Origin: an uncultured Eubacteriales bacterium
GTDB taxonomy: Bacteria > Bacillota > Clostridia > Christensenellales > Aristaeellaceae
DNA length: 10,974 nt
NCBI GenBank assembly: GCA_902782795.1
Contig: CACZOT010000302.1
Location: forward strand, 1 to 10,974
Direction of reading: 5' to 3'
A program made the position numbers and the translations under genes. Of the stretch, positions 6,935 through 10,974 are shown one piece after another. Within the stretch, counting starts at the first letter, position 1. Each line of letters begins with the position of its first letter. The notes under the pieces are model-generated. The model worked only from the letters and a program-made list of their open reading frames with translations, was not told the origin of the DNA and ran no database searches.

Positions 6935-7024
6935 TCAGTCTCGGCTGCAGACGCACGCAAAGGCGGGGCACATGTACATGCACATGCCCATACGCATCAT
7001 CATGCAGCGCACGCGATTTTCCAT
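6935..7024 (-). CDS. Met/Cys-rich leader peptide of the metQ operon (29 aa)
   Basis: A short ORF starting at ATG 7024 with AAGGAG at 7034-7039 (9-nt spacing) and about 27 nt behind the likely transcription start. The product contains VRCMMMRMGMCMYMC (residues 5-19): seven internal Met codons at 8, 9, 10, 12, 14, 16 and 18, plus Cys at 7, 15, 19, 24 and 26, in 29 residues. It ends 24 nt before the terminator hairpin. Codons 20-22 contain CCGCCUUU (6966-6959), which can pair with GAGGGCGG (6908-6901) in the terminator's 5' arm, giving an 8-bp antiterminator with G.U pairs. Ribosomes stalled on early Met codons would leave this segment free; ribosomes reaching the stop would cover it and let the terminator form. 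The peptide itself probably has no function beyond sensing. Confidence 0.75.
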   Translation of the reverse strand: MENRVRCMMMRMGMCMYMCPAFACVCSRD

Positions 7025-7057
7025 TGCGTTCGTCTCCTTCCCTCAAGGATTGTGCAC

Positions 7058-7086
7058 AGTATAGCAAACGATTCCGCCAAATGCAA
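7058..7086 (-). promoter_or_regulatory. Promoter of the metQ-metN-metI-M20 operon
   Basis: On the minus strand TTGCAT (7086-7081) and TATACT (7063-7058) are separated by 17 nt, with an extended TGC before the -10. Transcription would start near 7051, giving a leader of about 310 nt before metQ. No terminator is seen between the upstream thiolase gene (stop at 7113) and this promoter, so some read-through is possible. Confidence 0.8.
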
Positions 7087-7112
7087 CAGGATATTTCGGA
7101 TTTAACCAAACT

Positions 7113-8258
7113 CTAACATTCATCCTCACAGGCGGAGGCGTCGTAGGCGTCCAGGAAATGGCGCTTCTCGCCGTGGGTTTTGTAGGCGATCACGGTATCC
7201 AGGCAGACGTTTTCCATGCTGCGGAAGATGTTCTGCTCCACGGCCGGGTTGGTCTTTTTCAGCTCCCGGATGAGGCGCTTGGTCTCGGCGCGCTTGGAAC
7301 GGCTCTCCGTGCCCTCGAGGGAGCAGGTGTCCGTGAAGCGGCAGGCGCACTGGAGGAAGCGCAGGCCGTTGTAATCCCGCCAGGCCTTGATGTCCGCCTC
7401 GCGCACGAGATACAGCGGCCGGATCAGCTCCATGCCGGGAAAATTGGTGGAATGGAGCTTGGGCATCATGGTCTGGACCTGGCCGCCCCAGAGCATGCCC
7501 ATGAGGGTGGTCTCGATCACGTCGTCGAAGTGGTGCCCCAGGGCGATCTTGTTGCAGCCCATCTCCTGGGCGAAGCGATAGAGGTGCCCGCGCCGCATGC
7601 GAGCGCACAGGTAGCAGGGGTTCTTTTCCACATGGTAGACCGAATCGAAGATCTGTGATTCCCGGATGACCACGGGCACGCCCAGGAGCCGCGCGTTCTC
7701 CTCGATGAGGGCGCGGTTGGGCGGGGCGTAGCCGGGATCCATGACCAGAAACCGCACCTCGAAGGGGAACTTGTTGTGGCGCTGGAGCTCCTGGAAGAGC
7801 TTGGCCATAAGCATGGAATCCTTGCCGCCGGAGATGCAGACGGCCACGCGGTCTCCGGGCAGGACGAGCGCGTATTCCCGGACTGCCTTGGTGAAGGCGG
7901 AAAAGACGCGCTTGTGGAACTTTTTGCGGATGCTCTCCTCGACCTGGCGCTGCACCTCGCCGGCCTCGGCGCGCCGCATGCGCTCCAGGAGCCAGCCGTT
8001 GTAGCCGTCCTGGAGGCTCCAGGCGTCGTAGCCCGCGTCGCGCAGGTCGTCCGCGGCGGCCTGGCTGAACTCGCCCCGGCGGCAGTAGAGGACGACGCGC
8101 TTGTCCCGGCGCAGGCGGGGATCCTCGAGGAGGACGTCCTCGGGGATGTTCACCGCTCCGGGGATGGACCCGCGCGCGAACTCCTCCGCGCGGCGGATAT
8201 CGACCAGCTGGCAGCGGTCCTGGGGCAGGCGCTCGAAGGCCTCGATGGTGATCTCCAT
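7113..8258 (-). CDS. Rhodanese-TtcA-like tRNA thiolation protein (381 aa)
   Basis: A fusion of a sulfurtransferase domain and an ATP-pyrophosphatase of the TtcA/TtuA type, which activates a tRNA base for thiolation. Residues 1-95 form a rhodanese domain: CQLVDIRRAEEFARGSIPGAVNIP, with an active-site loop YCRRGEFS (Cys59) that would carry a persulfide. Residues 130-360 form the PP-loop enzyme: PP-loop SGGKDS (143-148), CYLC (Cys215, Cys218), ALGHHFDDVIETTLMG (239-254) and QCACRF (Cys304/306). Two Cys in a CxxC plus one distal Cys match the three ligands of the [4Fe-4S] cluster in TtcA. The tail is cysteine-bearing (ACEDEC). The ATG at 8258 has AAAGGAG 12 nt upstream, a rather long gap. It follows the channel gene by 21 nt, so the two are co-transcribed. 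The exact modified position is not readable. Confidence 0.9.
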   Translation of the reverse strand: MEITIEAFERLPQDRCQLVDIRRAEEFARGSIPGAVNIPEDVLLEDPRLRRDKRVVLYCRRGEFSQAAADDLRDAGYDAWSLQDGYNGWLLERMRRAEAGEVQRQVEESIRKKFHKRVFSAFTKAVREYALVLPGDRVAVCISGGKDSMLMAKLFQELQRHNKFPFEVRFLVMDPGYAPPNRALIEENARLLGVPVVIRESQIFDSVYHVEKNPCYLCARMRRGHLYRFAQEMGCNKIALGHHFDDVIETTLMGMLWGGQVQTMMPKLHSTNFPGMELIRPLYLVREADIKAWRDYNGLRFLQCACRFTDTCSLEGTESRSKRAETKRLIRELKKTNPAVEQNIFRSMENVCLDTVIAYKTHGEKRHFLDAYDASACEDEC

Positions 8259-8279
8259 ATCGGCGAAAAACTCCTTTGT

Positions 8280-9095
8280 CTATTTGCCCAGCCTGCGGCC
8301 GCAGTAGGGGCAGTACAGGCGGGCGTCCTCGTCGCGGCGGCGGCCGCGCTCGTTGATGGCCGTGGAAAAGCCCGCGGCGATGATGCCTGTGGGGATGGCG
8401 ATGATACCGATGCCCACCAGGCTGATCACGGAGGCGAAGAGACGCCCCACCGCCGTGACGGGGTAGACGTCGCCGTAGCCGACGGTGGTCAGCGTGCAGA
8501 TGGCCCACCAGAGCGAGGCGATGACGTTGGGAAACTGCTCGGGCTGCACGGGGTTTTCCACCGTGTACATGACGATGGCGGAAAAGAGCATCACGAACAG
8601 GCACAGAAAGATCGAAATGATCAATTGCGAAGCGGACGAGCGCAGCACGTCCACGACGATCTGCAGCGCGTCGAAATAGCGGTGCAGCTTGAACACGCGC
8701 AGCAGCCGGAACAGGCGCAGCAGCCGCAGCGTGCGCAGGAAGCGGATGCCCAGCATCGGCAGGTAGAAGGGGGCGATGGCGAGCAGATCGACGAGGGCCA
8801 TGGGCGAGAGGACGTACTTCCGCCAGGGGTGCTCCTCGCCCGGGTAGAGGAGATCGGCCGTCCAGATGCACAGGGCGTATTCCGCCGTGAACACCGCGGC
8901 GATGATCGCCTCGCACACGGAAAACAGCGTGCCGAAGCGCGCCGCCAGATCGGCGAAGGATTCCAGCACGATCATGGCCACGCTCAAAAGGATCAGGGCC
9001 ATCACGGTCAGATCGAACGCGCGGCTGGCGCGGTCGCCCTCCTCGGCCTTGCTGATCACGTCGAACACACGCTGTTTCAGGGCGTTTTTGGTCAT
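8280..9095 (-). CDS. Voltage-gated potassium channel, Kv type (271 aa)
   Basis: A six-helix cation channel. Residues about 26-115 hold S1-S3 (LTVMALILLSVAMIVLE, SVCEAIIAAVFTAEYALCIW, LVDLLAIAPFYLPML). S4 is GIRFLRTLRLLRLFRLLRVFK (116-136), with Arg at every third position as in a voltage sensor. S5 is LIISIFLCLFVMLFSAIVMYTVE (158-180). The pore helix and filter read SLWWAICTLTTVGYGDVYPVT (194-214), the TVGYGD potassium signature. S6 is 222-246 (LVGIGIIAIPTGIIAAGF). The short cytoplasmic tail ends in YCPYCGRRLGK, a CxxC knuckle. The ATG at 9095 is chosen because GGAGG lies 9 nt upstream, a promoter lies just behind it, and the sequence upstream in the same frame is antisense to trmO. Confidence 0.94.
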   Translation of the reverse strand: MTKNALKQRVFDVISKAEEGDRASRAFDLTVMALILLSVAMIVLESFADLAARFGTLFSVCEAIIAAVFTAEYALCIWTADLLYPGEEHPWRKYVLSPMALVDLLAIAPFYLPMLGIRFLRTLRLLRLFRLLRVFKLHRYFDALQIVVDVLRSSASQLIISIFLCLFVMLFSAIVMYTVENPVQPEQFPNVIASLWWAICTLTTVGYGDVYPVTAVGRLFASVISLVGIGIIAIPTGIIAAGFSTAINERGRRRDEDARLYCPYCGRRLGK

Positions 9096-9128
9096 ATGCG
9101 CCTTCCTCCCTCCCGGAGCGATACGTGT

Positions 9129-9157
9129 ATCATACCCCGCCCAGCCCGGTTTTGCAA
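9129..9157 (-). promoter_or_regulatory. Promoter of the channel-thiolase operon
   Basis: On the minus strand TTGCAA (9157-9152) and TATGAT (9134-9129) are 17 nt apart, 33 nt before the channel start codon. Confidence 0.75.
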
Positions 9158-9202
9158 GAGACGGCGGCGAAATTCGGGGGTGCAACGCGGCGGGAAATGC
9201 GC

Positions 9203-9208
9203 TATAAT
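9203..9208 (+). promoter_or_regulatory. -10 box of the trmO promoter
   Basis: A consensus TATAAT lies 26 nt before the trmO start codon, preceded by TGCGC. The -35 is poor (GTGCAA at about 17 nt). It sits in the 139-nt divergent interval shared with the channel promoter. Confidence 0.6.
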
Positions 9209-9234
9209 GGCCAAAACGGTCGGCGGAGGAACAC

Positions 9235-9915
9235 ATGGAGGAACAGCTGAAGGTCATCGCGCGGGTGCGCTGCGCCTTTCCCACGAAATTCGGCCTGCCG
9301 CGCCAGAGCGGCCTGGTGGAGGCCATCCGCGGGACGGTCGTCTTCGAGGAGGAGTACCGCTCGCCCGAGGCCCTGCGCGGCCTGGAGGGCTTTTCGCACA
9401 TCTGGCTGCTGTGGGGATTCCACCTGGCGGAGAAGGAGGGCTGGTCGCCAACGGTGCGGCCGCCGCGCCTGGGCGGCAACACGCGCATGGGCGTCTTCGC
9501 CACCCGTTCGCCCTTCCGGCCCAACCCCATCGGTCTCTCCTGCGTGCGGCTGGAGGGGATCGAGGAGGAGAAGGGCCTGGGCATGGTCCTGCGCGTCTCC
9601 GGCCTGGATATGACTGACGGCACGCCCGTCTACGATATCAAGCCCTACCTCCCGCACGCGGACTGCCGCCCCGGGGCCACGGGAGGCTTCGCCGCCGCCG
9701 CGGCGGGTTACGCCCTGCGGGTGGAGGACCCCGAGGGCCTGCTCGAGGCCGCCTTCCCGCCGGCCGAGGCCGAGGCCGTGCGCGGCGCTCTCGCCCAGGA
9801 TCCGCGCCCCTCCTACCAGCGCGATCCCGCTCGCGTGTACGGGTTCCTCTTCGCCGGGCGGGACGTGCGCTTTTGCGTGGAGGGGGACGCGCTGCGGGTG
9901 GTGGAGATCCGCTGA
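9235..9915 (+). CDS. trmO: tRNA (adenine(37)-N6)-methyltransferase TrmO/TsaA (226 aa)
   Basis: A TsaA/YaeB-family SAM-dependent enzyme that in E. coli methylates N6 of t6A37 in tRNA-Thr. Recognisable blocks are KFGLPRQSGL (18-27), LEGFSHIWLLWGFH (50-63), RPPRLGGNTRMGVFATRSPF (75-94) followed by RPNPIGLSCVRLEGI, and VSGLDMTDGTPVYDIKPYLPHAD (121-143). The C-terminal segment DPRPSYQRDPARVYGFLFAGRDVRF is the usual small tail domain. Length agrees with the E. coli enzyme. GGAGGA at 9225-9230 lies only 4 nt before the ATG, slightly close. Transcribed alone, divergent from the channel operon and convergent with the M42 peptidase gene. Base composition is very GC-rich (50 of 60 bases at 9661-9720). 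Confidence 0.92.
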   Translation: MEEQLKVIARVRCAFPTKFGLPRQSGLVEAIRGTVVFEEEYRSPEALRGLEGFSHIWLLWGFHLAEKEGWSPTVRPPRLGGNTRMGVFATRSPFRPNPIGLSCVRLEGIEEEKGLGMVLRVSGLDMTDGTPVYDIKPYLPHADCRPGATGGFAAAAAGYALRVEDPEGLLEAAFPPAEAEAVRGALAQDPRPSYQRDPARVYGFLFAGRDVRFCVEGDALRVVEIR

Positions 9916-9930
9916 ACGCCCCGGGAGCGC

Positions 9931-9958
9931 GGGGGTTCCGATCCCCCCCCTCTTTCCT
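9931..9958 (+). terminator. Possible terminator just after trmO
   Basis: GGGGG (9931-9935) and CCCCC (9943-9947) can form a short stem with a 7-nt loop 15 nt after the trmO stop, followed by extra Cs and TCTTTCCTT. It is weak; the stronger hairpin at 9979-10016 lies just downstream. Confidence 0.35.
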
Positions 9959-9978
9959 TGAGAGTGTCCGCGGAAAAG

Positions 9979-10016
9979 CGGGCTCCGGTATCCTTTCACA
10001 GGAATACCGGAGCCCG
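9979..10016. terminator. Bidirectional terminator between trmO and the M42 peptidase
   Basis: A 13-bp stem (CGGGCTCCGGTAT / ATACCGGAGCCCG), extendable by two pairs past a bulged A, is followed by TTTCATTTC on the plus strand. Read on the minus strand it is followed by CTTTTCC. It separates the convergent trmO and M42 genes and shares the GCTCCGGTATCCT / ATACCGGAGC core with the hairpin at 2578-2609. Confidence 0.8.
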
Positions 10017-10087
10017 TTTCATTTCAAGGGAACCGCTTGTTCACGAGGTATAGAGCCTCCGGCGGTTTTCCCGACCTTCGCCCGAGG

Positions 10088-10974
10088 TTACGCCCCGAGG
10101 TACGCCATGATGAGCGCGTAGGTGTTGCGCAGGCCGTCGACGTGGGTGCGCTCGTAGCCGTGGCTGTTGGCGGTCCCGGGGCCGATCGCGGCGTGCCGGA
10201 TATCGTATCCGGCCTGCACCGAAACATCCCCGTCCGTTCCGTAATGCGGCGTAAAGACGTCCACCACATAGCCGATCCCGGCCTTTTTCGCGGTGTTCCG
10301 CAGCTCCGCGGTCATCTCGTAATTGTACGGATAACGGCTGTCCTTCGCGAAGATCGAGACCAGATGTTCCTCCGAATTCTGGTCCGGGCCGGTCGGAGCG
10401 ATATCCAGCGAGAGGATATCCGCCACCCCTTCCGGAAGGTACGCGGTGCCGTGCCCGATCTCCTCATAGCAAGAGAAATAAGCCAGCACTTTCCTCGCGG
10501 GAGTTATGTTCTGTTCCCGCAGGGTCTTCATCACGTTCAGCAGCACCGCCGCGCAGGCTTTGTCATCCACAAAACGGCTCTTGATATAACCGCCGCTCAT
10601 CGTGAAGCGCGGTTCCAGCGCGATCATGTCGCCGGTCTCCACGCCCAGCGCGCGGGTCTCTTCAGCAGTCCGGACCGGCATATCCAGCACCACACAGACA
10701 TTCTTCCGGAAATCCCCGATCGTGGTGCGGATCTCTTCTTCCGTGACATGGACCGAGTTCGGCGTGCGGCAGACGGTTCCGGTATATACTTTGCCGTCTC
10801 CGGTATAGACCCGGACATTTTCCCCGACGCAGTAGACCGGATACAGGCCGCCCACACTGCAGACATTCAGCGTCCCGTCAGTATTGATCCGGCGGACCAT
10901 CAGGCCGATATCATCCAGATGCGCGGCGATGACCAGGGGATCCCCCTCACCGCCGAGATCGGCCAGGACGCCCC
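10088..10974 (-). CDS. M42-family glutamyl/deblocking aminopeptidase (3' part, 294+ aa)
   Basis: A cobalt- or zinc-dependent cytosolic aminopeptidase of the M42 (FrvX/YsdC) family that usually forms large dodecameric assemblies. The gene enters from the right edge: the frame is open to the last base, and an internal ATG at 10900 is not the start because AAHLDDIGLMVRRI, the first metal-binding motif, lies upstream of and across it. Other expected ligands are in FVDDKACAAVLLNVM (Asp), SCYEEIGHGTAY (Glu-Glu pair), LSLDIAPTG (Asp) and the C-terminal ERTHVDGL (His). The protein ends with LIMAYLGA and a TAA. The N-terminal part and promoter are outside the window. Base composition is lower than the neighbours (29 of 60 GC at 10321-10380 and 35 of 60 at 10501-10560, against 50 of 60 in part of trmO). 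Confidence 0.92.
   Translation of the reverse strand, partial: GVLADLGGEGDPLVIAAHLDDIGLMVRRINTDGTLNVCSVGGLYPVYCVGENVRVYTGDGKVYTGTVCRTPNSVHVTEEEIRTTIGDFRKNVCVVLDMPVRTAEETRALGVETGDMIALEPRFTMSGGYIKSRFVDDKACAAVLLNVMKTLREQNITPARKVLAYFSCYEEIGHGTAYLPEGVADILSLDIAPTGPDQNSEEHLVSIFAKDSRYPYNYEMTAELRNTAKKAGIGYVVDVFTPHYGTDGDVSVQAGYDIRHAAIGPGTANSHGYERTHVDGLRNTYALIMAYLGA

Noticed and set aside
6743..7051. S-box (SAM-I) or T-box riboswitch in the metQ leader
   Set aside because: I looked for the SAM-I core helices and for a T-box GGUGGUACCGCG-like segment and saw neither; the ORF plus terminator explains the leader better. A covariance-model search would be decisive.
6909..7109. An alternative minus-strand frame over the leader with a His-Val-His-Val repeat
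   Set aside because: Its start lies upstream of the promoter -10 and has no ribosome-binding site. The repeat is the overlapping frame of the Met codons of the better-supported leader peptide.
7776..9617. A 613-codon plus-strand frame across the thiolase, channel and start of trmO
   Set aside because: It reads antisense to two motif-rich genes and then out of frame through trmO; a shadow.

Overview
The window looks like a chromosomal segment of a GC-rich member of the Bacillota/Clostridia, probably gut-associated. Reasons: strong AAGGAG-type ribosome-binding sites before nearly every gene, housekeeping-type -35/-10 promoters, U-tract terminators, and protein types (COG3981-like acetyltransferase, M20 and M42 peptidases, metNI-type transporter) common there. 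The lineage is an inference; no marker gene settles it. I see no tRNA, rRNA, CRISPR array, transposase or phage gene.

Layout. At the left edge is the 5' end of a minus-strand gene (probably an SGNH/GDSL-type hydrolase). Diverging from it is a plus-strand gene for a small secreted protein of unknown function. Next come an aldo/keto reductase and a GNAT acetyltransferase, 15 nt apart and sharing one promoter. A 313-nt gap (2446-2758) separates them from the next operon; it holds short GC-rich palindromes and a bidirectional terminator. A minus-strand operon then runs metQ > metN > metI > M20 amidohydrolase (6742 down to 2759), a methionine-type ABC importer with a peptidase. Upstream lies a second minus-strand pair, a Kv-type potassium channel followed by a rhodanese-TtcA-like tRNA thiolase. 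Diverging from the channel is trmO on the plus strand, and the right edge is the 3' portion of an M42 aminopeptidase on the minus strand.

Two observations stand out, both in the methionine operon. (1) The substrate-binding protein MetQ appears circularly permuted. After the signal peptide it begins with what is normally the C-terminal half of MetQ, passes through a linker, and ends with what is normally the N-terminal half. It also lacks a lipobox cysteine. (2) Between a good promoter and metQ lies a 29-codon ORF with a strong Shine-Dalgarno, 8 Met and 5 Cys residues, followed 24 nt later by an intrinsic terminator. A competing pairing is available between leader codons 20-22 and the 5' arm of the terminator. 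This is the architecture of ribosome-mediated transcription attenuation sensing methionine and/or cysteine supply, and I see no S-box or T-box motifs in the leader.

A further pattern: both convergent gene pairs are separated by hairpins carrying the same core (GCTCCGGTATCCT ... ATACCGGAGC) with U-tracts on both strands, suggesting a dispersed family of bidirectional terminators.
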